A stretch of 35,697 bases of DNA from Methanocellaceae archaeon UBA148. GTDB taxonomy: Archaea; Halobacteriota; UBA148. The position numbers and the translations under genes were made by a program. The DNA lies in contig DAHG01000044.1 in the NCBI GenBank assembly GCA_002495885.1, positions 1 to 35,697 of the forward strand, written 5' to 3'. Below are positions 14,540 to 21,620 of the stretch, piece after piece. Position 1 is the stretch's first letter. Each line of letters starts with the position of its first letter. The notes under the pieces are model-generated. The model was not told the origin of the DNA and did no database searches. It was given only the letters and a program-made list of their open reading frames with translations.

Positions 14540-15251
14540 TTATATGGGCACCGTATATAATCCCACTGCAATTAATACAACTCCAGCGATGCGTTTCAAG
14601 ATGGCGTTATATCGCACTAATATGCTGAGACGTTTAGATGAAAATGCCGAAGAATAGGCGATTATCAGCATTGGAACCCCTAATCCAAGTGAATATATGA
14701 ATAACAGTAAAGCACCATAGGGAACACTACCTCTTACTGCGACCATCGATAATATGGCACCAAGTATTGGTCCTACGCCAGGAAAAGGGAGGGTAAAGGG
14801 AAAAATGTCAAACTACCATCGATAATATGGCACCAAGTATTGGTCCTACGCAAGGTATCCACACGATACCGAGCGACAGTCCAAGGGTAAACCCCCCGAA
14901 AACGCTCCCTGATGGTGCAGAATAATTGAATCTTATGGGTACCCTGCTTCTAAGCTCTAAGACTTTCTGTTCCAGCTTTTTAGATAGCATATAGAGCCCA
15001 AGAAAAACGATAAAGCATCCGGCGATAATTTTCATGTAATAAACATAGCCGATGAATGTCATGCCCGATGCAGACGCTGCCACTCCCATGATGGTACATG
15101 ACAGGGACACTCCCGAGACGATCGAGAATGATCTAAATCGTCCCTTTCCAGTCGAGTATGCCATTATCGCTGGAATTAGTGGAAGTACGCATGGTGAAGA
15201 TATGCTTACAACTCCCGCAGAAAATACAACCAAAGGTGACAGATCAATCAT
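14540..15251 (-). pseudogene. ccdA: CcdA-like thiol-transport membrane protein, frameshifted by a 73-base duplication
   Basis: Inner-membrane thiol/disulfide carrier of the CcdA (short DsbD) family, which passes electrons to exported thioredoxin-like proteins. The 5' frame (15251-14808) has the family signature SSPCVLPLIPAIMAY, several hydrophobic helices and the second active Cys in IVWIPCVGPILGAIL, then stops. The 3' frame (14746-14540) carries the remaining helices (YGALLLFIYSLGLGVP...). A 37-base direct repeat with period 73 lies at the break. Removing 73 bases joins the two frames exactly, giving about 213 residues, a normal length for the family. GGTGAG precedes the ATG at 15251. The gene is probably inactive, unless the lesion is an assembly artefact. 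Confidence 0.8.
14742..14851. repeat. 37-base direct repeat, period 73, inside ccdA
   Basis: The 37 bases at 14742-14778 recur without mismatch at 14815-14851. The 36 bases between (14779-14814) are purine-rich and not otherwise present in the gene. The 73-base shift is not a multiple of three, which breaks the reading frame. Confidence 0.95.
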
Positions 15252-15272
15252 TAATTAGCTCACCATCCGACT

Positions 15273-15791
15273 TTAATATGACAAGCTGTCTATCTCGCTT
15301 TTTAGAATTTCGATTCCAGGAGTTCCCAGATGAAAGTATCTGATCGCTCCATCTTCATCGATGATACATATGGTTGGTAAAATCCATATGTTATAACTCC
15401 TGTCAACGGTCGAAGCAGAGCCCATCAATACAGGCCATCCCATTTCATGTTCTTCTGCGAAAGTCTGCAGATCCTTAGGAGTTATGTCAGGCTCCTTAAC
15501 GTCGATGGAGAGGAATATGACCTGATCTCCATATTGCTCATATAGCTGCACTAAATCATTGTTGATCGTGAGTTTGCATGCTCCACACCAGGTCGCAAAA
15601 AAGTCCAAAAGAACTACCTTGCCCCTGTAATCGCTGAGTCTGATCAAGTTGCCACTTGTTGCATCCATTAACTCAAAATCGGGTGCTAGGGGTAATGTCT
15701 GCTCTGGCTTAGGTGTCGATGTTGGTGCAGGAGATGGGATAGGTGTAGGAGATGCCGTCGGCATTGTTTTCGGCTCTGTGTCAACACACAC
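15273..15791 (-). CDS. TlpA/ResA-like thiol-disulfide reductase, start region frameshifted
   Basis: A TlpA/ResA-type thioredoxin-fold protein. Seen: Pro/Thr/Ser-rich linker (PTASPTPIPSPAPTSTPKP, residues 11-29), PDFELMD opening, active site WCGAC (C69, C72) and cis-Pro region WILPTICIIDEDG. Such proteins are exported and anchored; the linker fits a lipoprotein. The open frame starts with a GTG at 15791 and has no signal peptide, yet the bases just upstream encode one in another frame (see the entry at 15788-15847). It lies directly before ccdA, its usual electron donor. The fold is intact but export is probably lost. Confidence 0.82.
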   Translation of the reverse strand: MCVDTEPKTMPTASPTPIPSPAPTSTPKPEQTLPLAPDFELMDATSGNLIRLSDYRGKVVLLDFFATWCGACKLTINNDLVQLYEQYGDQVIFLSIDVKEPDITPKDLQTFAEEHEMGWPVLMGSASTVDRSYNIWILPTICIIDEDGAIRYFHLGTPGIEILKSEIDSLSY

Positions 15792-15847
15792 CCCGAAGAT
15801 GCTATTGCTATCAATAAAGTACTGATTATCGCTATCCCTGTTCTATT
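15788..15847 (-). other. Displaced lipoprotein signal peptide of the TlpA-like gene
   Basis: In the frame offset from the TlpA-like gene this stretch reads NRTGIAIISTLLIAIASSGC, a basic start, hydrophobic core and lipobox-like ASSGC. Removing one TG from the TGTGTG run (15790-15785) would continue CVDTEPK into the TlpA frame. No ATG, GTG or TTG is found in this frame between the upstream TAG (15871-15869) and the hydrophobic core, so the start codon also seems lost. Confidence 0.65.
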
Positions 15848-16931
15848 TGCTTGGACGGATAAACCCCCCTATAATCATTTGATCTGCCAGTACAAGAGCT
15901 ACCATCGCCTCTGCTACAGGAACGATCCTCGGGCATATGCATGGGTCGTGCCTTCCCTTGATTTGGATATCTCTCTCTTTTTTCTCAGCTAGGTCCACTG
16001 TTTTCTGGATTCTCTCTATGGATGGCGTTGGCTTGACTGCAATTCTACACACTATGGGCATGCCATTGGATATCCCACCCAAGACGCCACCAGCATTGTT
16101 GGTATAGGTCATCACAATGCCTTTTCTAAGCACAAATGGATCGTTCATCTCGCTTCCTTGCATCGTTGCACACCTAAATCCAACGCCTATATCAACGCCT
16201 TTTACACTTCCAATGCTCATGAGTGCCTTTGCCAGGTCTGCATCTAACTTATCGAACACGGGCTCGCCTACGCCTGCTGGTACGTTCAATGCTATTATTT
16301 CGATGATGCCCCCAACGCTATCTTTATTTGCTTGCACTTTTTTGATGTGCTGAATCATGCGTTCCGCAGTTTCCATATCTGCACATCTCACTATATTTTG
16401 CTCTACGTTCTCTCGAATTTGGTCTAATGTAGTCCAGCCAACGGAAATACCGCCTATCTGGGTCACATGGCCTAAAATCTCGATTTTTTGCGACTTGAGC
16501 AGTTTCTTTGCTATTGCCCCTCCTGCCACTCTTGCAACCGTCTCTCTGGCAGCGGACCTTCCACCCCCTCTCCAATCTCGGATACCATACTTCAATTCAT
16601 ATGTGAAATCTGCATGGCCTGGTCTTGGTGTGTATCGCAGCGATTCATATTTGCTGGAATCGACATCTACATTCTGAACGAGCATTGAGATCGGAGTTCC
16701 AATCGTTTTACCATCGAACAAACCCGAAAGGATCTCTATTTTATCGGTCTCCTCTCTGGCGGAGGTCACAATGCTTTGACCTGGACGTCTTCTGTCAAGC
16801 TCAGCTTGAATATCAGCTTCGCATAACTCCAGTCCAGCAGGGCAGCCATCCAACACCATGCCAACAGCTTTTCCATGACTTTCACCCCAGGTTGTAATCC
16901 TAAAAACTTCTCCAAAGGAGTTTCCACCCAT
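15843..16931 (-). CDS. aroC: Chorismate synthase
   Basis: Makes chorismate from 5-enolpyruvylshikimate-3-phosphate, the last step of the shikimate pathway, using reduced FMN. The 362-residue sequence carries the family signatures: GNSFGEVFRITTWGESHGKAVG (residues 3-24), the Arg pair in LDRRRPGQS, RPGHADFTYELKYGIRDWRGGGRSAARET and GRHDPCICPRIVPVAEAM. Typical length. The ATG follows directly after the aroA stop and its ribosome site GAGGTGA lies inside the end of aroA, so both genes are one transcript. Confidence 0.97.
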   Translation of the reverse strand: MGGNSFGEVFRITTWGESHGKAVGMVLDGCPAGLELCEADIQAELDRRRPGQSIVTSAREETDKIEILSGLFDGKTIGTPISMLVQNVDVDSSKYESLRYTPRPGHADFTYELKYGIRDWRGGGRSAARETVARVAGGAIAKKLLKSQKIEILGHVTQIGGISVGWTTLDQIRENVEQNIVRCADMETAERMIQHIKKVQANKDSVGGIIEIIALNVPAGVGEPVFDKLDADLAKALMSIGSVKGVDIGVGFRCATMQGSEMNDPFVLRKGIVMTYTNNAGGVLGGISNGMPIVCRIAVKPTPSIERIQKTVDLAEKKERDIQIKGRHDPCICPRIVPVAEAMVALVLADQMIIGGFIRPSK

Positions 16932-18203
16932 TTACTTCACCTCAAGGCTGGCTCCCATGCCGCAAAGATCGTCGAAAAAGTCGGGATAGGATACCTCTAT
17001 GCATTCGGCATTATCGATTACGGTCTCCCCATCTGCCACCAATCCTGCTATCGTTAGTGCCATGACGATTCGATGGTCACCGTAGCCATGTAGTTCTGCA
17101 CCATGTAAGCGGTTTCCTTTGATGGTCATCCCGTCAATTCTTTCCTCTATTTTTGCATTCATCTTTTTTAGCTCAGAGGTCATCGCATGTAGTCGGTCCG
17201 TCTCCTTGTATCGAAGATGTTTTGCATTGCAGATCGTGGTCGTTCCATCGGCTACGGCGCCCAGAACTGCAATGGTGGGGACCAGATCAGGTATCTCCCT
17301 GGTGTCAATTTCTATTCCTTCTAAATCAGCTCCATCCACGGTCACGATGCCATTGGTCCGATCCCACGATATGTTCGCGCCCATTTTTTCCAGTATCGGA
17401 ATGATGGCAACATCGCCTTGTTTCGATGGAAACAAATTTCGCACTTTCACTTTAGAATTTGTCATCGCCGCAGCAGCAAGCATGTATGACGCAGAGGAGA
17501 AATCTCCAGGAACTACATATGATCTGAGATCGAACGCTTGATCGCAGGGAATCGAAAATTCTTTAAAATCGGTTTGGATGTGGGCACCTGCTTTTTCCAG
17601 TATCTCAAGGGTTATCTCAACATATGGCCTGGATACCAGCTCACCATCCACCTTTATTACCGTTTCATGCTCGGCGAACGGGCAAGCCATCAGCAGTCCA
17701 GAAATGAACTGAGAGCTGATTGATCCATCCACGATGGTCTCCCCGCCCTTGAGCTTGCCCTGCACGACTATTGGTGCCTTTCCGTCACCTTTGGTTGAGA
17801 ATGCTTTTGCACCAAGATCGTTTATCGCTTTGAGTAGCGGTTCATTGGGGCGCTCCCTCAGAGAAGCGTCACCAGTTAGAACTGCTGACCCATCTATCAG
17901 GCTTGCGATGGCGGTCATGAATCGAAGAGATGTACCCGAGTTTGCCACATATATCACATCGTCTGGAGTCCTCGGTCGACCGCCCACCCCCATAATGCTT
18001 AGCGCATTTTCACGATCCTCTATGGTCGATCCAAGTGCTTCACACGCTTGTATAGTAGCCATCGTATCGCCGGAAAGAAGATGATACTTGATGGTAGATA
18101 TCTCTCCAAGGCTTGCAATCGCTATTGCCCTATGAGTGTAACTCTTTGACATAGGGGCATATATGTTTCCTTTGATTCTTGAAGATCGGACCTTGACATT
18201 CAT
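16932..18203 (-). CDS. aroA: 3-phosphoshikimate 1-carboxyvinyltransferase (EPSP synthase)
   Basis: Transfers enolpyruvyl from PEP to shikimate-3-phosphate. The 423-residue sequence has APMSKSYTHRAIAIASL (substrate-binding Lys/Ser/Arg region), NSGTSLRFMTAIASL, DGSISSQFISGLLMA, PDLVPTIAVLGAVADG, and LRYKETDRLHAMTSELKKMNA, all diagnostic. I chose the ATG at 18203 (MNVKVRSSRIKG) because it matches the family start; the open frame upstream (to 18287) crosses the promoter and the divergent gene. There is no ribosome site near this ATG and a TATA-like element about 30 bases away, which fits leaderless transcription. Confidence 0.97.
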   Translation of the reverse strand: MNVKVRSSRIKGNIYAPMSKSYTHRAIAIASLGEISTIKYHLLSGDTMATIQACEALGSTIEDRENALSIMGVGGRPRTPDDVIYVANSGTSLRFMTAIASLIDGSAVLTGDASLRERPNEPLLKAINDLGAKAFSTKGDGKAPIVVQGKLKGGETIVDGSISSQFISGLLMACPFAEHETVIKVDGELVSRPYVEITLEILEKAGAHIQTDFKEFSIPCDQAFDLRSYVVPGDFSSASYMLAAAAMTNSKVKVRNLFPSKQGDVAIIPILEKMGANISWDRTNGIVTVDGADLEGIEIDTREIPDLVPTIAVLGAVADGTTTICNAKHLRYKETDRLHAMTSELKKMNAKIEERIDGMTIKGNRLHGAELHGYGDHRIVMALTIAGLVADGETVIDNAECIEVSYPDFFDDLCGMGASLEVK

Positions 18204-18228
18204 GGCAAATAAATAGATAATACCTATT

Positions 18229-18244
18229 GATATAAGTATATAAC
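18229..18244. promoter_or_regulatory. Shared divergent TATA region of aroA and the wHTH gene
   Basis: GATATAAGTATATAAC reads as TATA-like on both strands. It lies about 26-41 bases from the aroA ATG on the minus strand and about 20-35 from the wHTH ATG on the plus strand, so both mRNAs could be leaderless. The two promoters overlap, making regulation of one by the other's protein easy. Confidence 0.55.
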
Positions 18245-18263
18245 ATGGGTATGGTGTTTTTCC

Positions 18264-18557
18264 ATGCTGACAGATAAATTGGAACATGAACTAGAGTTGT
18301 TAGAACGCAACTTGGTCGTTCTAAAAGCGGTGATAAAGGAAGAGCCGATTGGAATATTAAAACTTGCAGAGAAAACCAGTCTCCCAAAGCACAAGGTGCG
18401 CTATTCGCTAAGGTTACTAGAGCATGAAGGTCTTGTAGAGCCATCACTTCATGGTGCTATAACCACTAACAATATGTCAAAGTTCAAAGCCGAATTCGGA
18501 CCAAACATGAAAGCACTGCTCCAAAGGTTAAATAAAATCTCACAAAGTTTAAGTTAA
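18264..18557 (+). CDS. Small winged helix-turn-helix transcriptional regulator
   Basis: A 97-residue DNA-binding protein. After a helical N-terminus (DKLEHELELLERNLVVLKAV), a winged helix is visible: GILKLAEKTSLPKHKVRYSLRLLEHEGLVEPS with the wing GAITTNN, then a helical C-terminus (FGPNMKALLQRLNKISQSL) probably for dimerisation. Such small archaeal regulators are common in methanogen relatives. It is divergent from aroA and shares its promoter region, so control of the aro genes or itself is likely but unproven. No ligand domain is seen. Confidence 0.85.
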   Translation: MLTDKLEHELELLERNLVVLKAVIKEEPIGILKLAEKTSLPKHKVRYSLRLLEHEGLVEPSLHGAITTNNMSKFKAEFGPNMKALLQRLNKISQSLS

Positions 18558-18597
18558 ACAACAACTATTCTTGTATTCTAACACTCTATGTGCTTAG

Positions 18598-18743
18598 GCC
18601 GCCATAACTCAGTTGGTAGAGTGTCTGGCTGTTAATCGACCTCTTGGTTGTTTCTGTTTAACAGAAAAAACCCTCGCAGAAGAGAAGGGTTGAATAAAAA
18701 AGCAGAAACCAGAATGTCACAGGTTCGAGCCCTGTTGGCGGCG
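18598..18743 (+). tRNA. tRNA-Asn (GTT), interrupted by a 73-base intron
   Basis: Acceptor stem GCCGCCA/TGGCGGC, D-arm, anticodon stem TCTGG/CCAGA, anticodon GTT and T-arm ACAGG-TTCGAGC-CCTGT are all complete once bases 18635-18707 are removed; the mature length is 73 bases. The discriminator base is G and no CCA is encoded. The anticodon arm is split after position 37, the standard archaeal intron site. Confidence 0.93.
18635..18707 (+). other. tRNA-Asn intron (position 37/38)
   Basis: A bulge-helix-bulge can be drawn: exon bases CTGT (positions 32-35) pair with GCAG near the intron end, leaving 3-base bulges TA^A and AA^A at the two cut sites. Inside the intron two further hairpins are seen: TTTCTG/CAGAAA (18651-18667) and AACCCT/AGGGTT (18669-18691). 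The outer helix beyond the first bulge is weak. Confidence 0.8.
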
Positions 18744-18827
18744 TGTCGTGTCGATAAGATAAGGTATCGATACGGTAAGAATTAGTCAATAAAAGTTAAG
18801 TAATGGGGCGGGTATATCTCGGTACAT

Positions 18828-18902
18828 GGGCCCGTAGCTTAGTTTGGTTAGAGCGCTCGGCTCATAACCGAGCGGTCATGCGTTCGAATCGCATCGGGCC
18901 CA
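18828..18902 (+). tRNA. tRNA with CAT anticodon (Met elongator or Ile2)
   Basis: 75-base cloverleaf: acceptor GGGCCCG/CGGGCCC, anticodon stem CTCGG/CCGAG with loop CTCATAA, T-arm ATGCG-TTCGAAT-CGCAT, discriminator A, no CCA. The acceptor stem starts G-C, unlike the archaeal initiator (A-U), so this is elongator Met or the lysidine-like agmatidine-modified Ile tRNA. Confidence 0.93.
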
Positions 18903-18980
18903 TCCGAAGGGTGAATTCGGAATCTGGTTTCAAGGTTGTAGCCCCTAGGTGTTCGAGGGAGAGAAGGGCAGAAGACCCTT

Positions 18981-19054
18981 GTTGGGATAGCTCAGCCTGG
19001 GAGAGCGCTCGGCTGAAGACCGAGTTGTCGTGGGTTCAAACCCCACTCCCGACA
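18981..19054 (+). tRNA. tRNA-Phe (GAA)
   Basis: 74-base cloverleaf: acceptor GTTGGGA/TCCCGAC, with one G-T pair, anticodon stem CTCGG/CCGAG with loop CTGAAGA, T-arm GTGGG-TTCAAAC-CCCAC, discriminator A, no encoded CCA. Confidence 0.95.
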
Positions 19055-19088
19055 TAAGCCGTTCTGACCTTTCTTTCTAATCTTCATT

Positions 19089-19160
19089 GCGCCGGTAGTG
19101 TAGTGGTTATCACTATGGCTTGCCAAGCCATAAACTCGGGTTCAAATCCCGGCCGGCGCA
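19089..19160 (+). tRNA. tRNA-Gly (GCC)
   Basis: 72-base cloverleaf: acceptor GCGCCGG/CCGGCGC, anticodon stem ATGGC/GCCAT with loop TTGCCAA, T-arm CTCGGG-type with TTCAAAT loop, discriminator A, no encoded CCA. Confidence 0.95.
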
Positions 19161-19246
19161 TTTTTACAGTACAGGTTAATACCTGCTTGCACTTGGTAGT
19201 TTCTTAGATGTATTCGTCCAGTGACTCTGCATCGATCTATTTTCTG

Positions 19247-20491
19247 TTATGACAGACCATTTTTTGCTTTGTCTTTAAAAAAATCTGCCAGAGTTTTCTG
19301 GAACTTGTATAGCTCCAGGAATTTTGCCTTTTGTCTCCATTTCGATAATGGGGTTCGTATTCTTGCGGCTATGTCTCCTATTGCCTCTTCTACGGAATCA
19401 AATCTTTTCGGTTTTTGTAACATGGCGTTCCTTACTGTCTCTCGGATTACCCAGCTACCGAGGGGTGCCCAATAGGCCGGGAGAATCTCCCGTATTATCA
19501 AAATCAGGGCCTGTTTTTTTATTTTCTCCAGATACTCAAGGCATCCAAGCCGTGCAGCATAATATCCTCCTGCTATGTTAGAATAAGTCGTCCTACCTTC
19601 GTATCCTTCTCTGTCTTCCCCAATCCAAGTTGTATTGCCTGCCCAGGTGGATTTTGGTAACCATATCTCTATCAACTCGAATGAAAAAATTCTGGGCAGC
19701 AGGAGTATCTCAAATCTATTGCCAAATTTTTGGTCACTGAAAACCCTTATCTCATCGAGTTCTGGGTTAGTTTTGACTTGGGTGATCAGTTCCTTGCCTA
19801 TGATATCGTCTGTTGCCGTGATCGACCATCTTGTTGGAACAAGTTTGCGGTCATCGTGTCTGCCAAGCAGTCCGACCGAGAGCAGTCTGCCTATGTGGTA
19901 GGTCGAGATGTCGCCCTTGTATAATTCTCCTATCGCATCCTTAGCTAAAATATCAGTGTCAAAGACAAGATGGTCAATTTTTCTGGGAACCGATGGGTTT
20001 TCTGTTATTTTCAATGTTTTAATCCTGCCAGAAGGGCCCATTGGGCTTAAAACATCATCAAAGCGTAATTCCTTTTTAGGGGGTTTATAAAAGTGGACCT
20101 CGGTGTCGACCGGCATAGATGCCATCGCAAGTTCCTGGATCTTGGCTAATATTCTGTTGGTTGAAATGCAGGGCTCTTTGACATTTAAACCGATGTTGGA
20201 TCTGACTAAATTTGAGCGCAGGTCAATTATATCTCGGATGTCCTTACCTAACCACTTACTGGGATCGTCATAGATCGGTGCCTTCTTAGCGGTTATTAAA
20301 GGGGGAATCAACGGTCCTGCTTGGATATTTGGATATCCGACACGTCCCACAAAAACTGAAGGTGGGGAAGCACCAAAGATGCTGTCTCCTAGGGGTGATA
20401 TTCTCTCTATTGCTCTAAACTTGGTGATTATCGGGCAAGGCCGACCACACAAGCCCTTTCCTTTGCATACTATGCATAGCGAATCTTTCAT
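19247..20491 (-). CDS. nreA: NreA-like archaeal DNA repair protein with PCNA-interacting tail
   Basis: A 414-residue protein of the archaeal Nre family, linked to repair of DNA damage together with PCNA. Seen: N-terminal four-Cys motif CIVCKGKGLCGRPC (C6, C9, C15, C19), the conserved SPPSVFVGRVGYPNIQAGPLIPP region, SWVIRETVRNAM near the C-terminus, and the terminal PIP box QKTLADFF for PCNA binding. I chose the ATG at 20491 because GGAGG stands just before it; a TTG at 20509 is upstream of that site. Transcribed toward the tRNA genes. Confidence 0.93.
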   Translation of the reverse strand: MKDSLCIVCKGKGLCGRPCPIITKFRAIERISPLGDSIFGASPPSVFVGRVGYPNIQAGPLIPPLITAKKAPIYDDPSKWLGKDIRDIIDLRSNLVRSNIGLNVKEPCISTNRILAKIQELAMASMPVDTEVHFYKPPKKELRFDDVLSPMGPSGRIKTLKITENPSVPRKIDHLVFDTDILAKDAIGELYKGDISTYHIGRLLSVGLLGRHDDRKLVPTRWSITATDDIIGKELITQVKTNPELDEIRVFSDQKFGNRFEILLLPRIFSFELIEIWLPKSTWAGNTTWIGEDREGYEGRTTYSNIAGGYYAARLGCLEYLEKIKKQALILIIREILPAYWAPLGSWVIRETVRNAMLQKPKRFDSVEEAIGDIAARIRTPLSKWRQKAKFLELYKFQKTLADFFKDKAKNGLS

Positions 20492-20764
20492 AGGGCCTCC
20501 TATCAGCAAGTAACATAAAGTGTGGCTGCAACTAACTCCTTTTCTGACTTTTTATTGTACTCTGCTGTTCTTCTCCACAGTTCAATTCATTTCATCCTCA
20601 AAAGTCACTCTATACGTGGCTTGAAGGTCCAATTGACCTGTTTGTTTCCATTACCGCGATATTCCCACAGTGAAACCTTTCGAAGAATGAAATTGCGGTA
20701 TGCCTCAAGCCTTGTGGTTGTGCTGTCTCATTGCCAAAAGTGTTTTTTGACACTCATCAAACAA

Positions 20765-20807
20765 TTATTTAATACGACAACATTTAAGTTTTGTTAACGC
20801 CCTTAAC
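20765..20807 (+). promoter_or_regulatory. sufC promoter region with inverted repeat
   Basis: The 332-base gap 20492-20823 between divergent nreA and sufC shows no convincing gene. Near sufC it has TTATTTAATA (20765-20774) as a TATA candidate and an inverted repeat GTTAA-CGCCC-TTAAC (20793-20807) between that box and the ATG, placed where a repressor could block transcription. No known motif is recognised. Confidence 0.4.
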
Positions 20808-20823
20808 GTTGGCTAGTGAGAAC

Positions 20824-21609
20824 ATGGCTTTGTTAGAGATCAAGGATCTTCATGTAGAGGTTGACGGCAAGGAGATTCTGAAGGGTGTTAATCTGGAGAT
20901 AGGCAAGGGCAAGGTACATCTTCTTTTGGGCCCTAATGCATCCGGCAAGACTACCTTGGTTATGACTATCTTAGGAATGCCCAACTACAAGATCTCAAAG
21001 GGCGATATACTTTTCGATGGGAAAAGCATAATAAACCTATCCATAGACCAACGCGCAAGAGAGGGCATAGGTTTTGCATTCCAGTTCCCCCCTGCGATAA
21101 GCGGCGTGAAATTGCGAGATATAATCCGCCTTTGTGGCGGAAAGGAGCCATGGGACCCAAGCAAGGAAACGGAAGAAAGATTCGCCACCGAGGCACTTGG
21201 GAATGTCGGGTTGCCCCCCAATTTCAGAGACAGGGATTTGAATGTTGGCTTCTCAGGTGGTGAGAAAAAAAGATCGGAGCTAGCTCAGATCTTTGCGATG
21301 AAGCCGAAACTTATGGTCTTGGATGAACCGGATAGCGGCGTTGATATAGATTCCCTGAAGTTGATCGGGGGGCGAGTGGATAGTTTCTTAAAAGAGACCG
21401 GGGGTTCTTTGCTCCTAATCACCCATCACAGACACATTTTACAATACATGGATTCTGATCTGGCTCATGTGATGTGCGACGGAAAGATCGTCGTTAGTGA
21501 CTATCCAGAGAATATTTTATCCAAAATAGAGGAACGGGGCTATTGTGCATATGTGGATGTGTGCTCCACCTCGATGAAAGAGGAACATAAGAAGCTCATG
21601 CATGAATGA
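20824..21609 (+). CDS. sufC: SufC-type ATPase of a two-gene Fe-S assembly system
   Basis: ABC-type ATPase of the SUF machinery, which powers the SufB scaffold during Fe-S cluster assembly in the cytoplasm. The 261 residues show Walker A GPNASGKTT (36-44), a Q-loop FAFQFPPAISGV, signature FSGGEKKRSE, Walker B LMVLDEPDSGVD and H-loop ITHHRHIL. The ATG at 20824 follows TAGTGAG; a TTG at 20791 is in frame but unlikely. The gene overlaps the following sufB. No sufS, sufE or sufU is nearby, matching the minimal SufBC-like (SMS) systems of methanogen-type archaea. Confidence 0.95.
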   Translation: MALLEIKDLHVEVDGKEILKGVNLEIGKGKVHLLLGPNASGKTTLVMTILGMPNYKISKGDILFDGKSIINLSIDQRAREGIGFAFQFPPAISGVKLRDIIRLCGGKEPWDPSKETEERFATEALGNVGLPPNFRDRDLNVGFSGGEKKRSELAQIFAMKPKLMVLDEPDSGVDIDSLKLIGGRVDSFLKETGGSLLLITHHRHILQYMDSDLAHVMCDGKIVVSDYPENILSKIEERGYCAYVDVCSTSMKEEHKKLMHE

Positions 21610-21620
21610 GGAATGATTCT

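Noticed and set aside
18803..19057. An 84-codon open frame across the tRNA-Met and tRNA-Phe genes
   Set aside because: It is made of tRNA sequence, so it is a shadow of the RNA genes.
20581..20720. A CRISPR-like repeat because of GAAATTG and CTTTCGAAG sequences before sufC
   Set aside because: No repeated unit with regular spacers exists; the similarity is to short words only.
20522..20797. A 91-codon open frame on the + strand between nreA and sufC
   Set aside because: It has no ribosome site, no recognisable motif and lies across the sufC promoter. Composition looks like chance.
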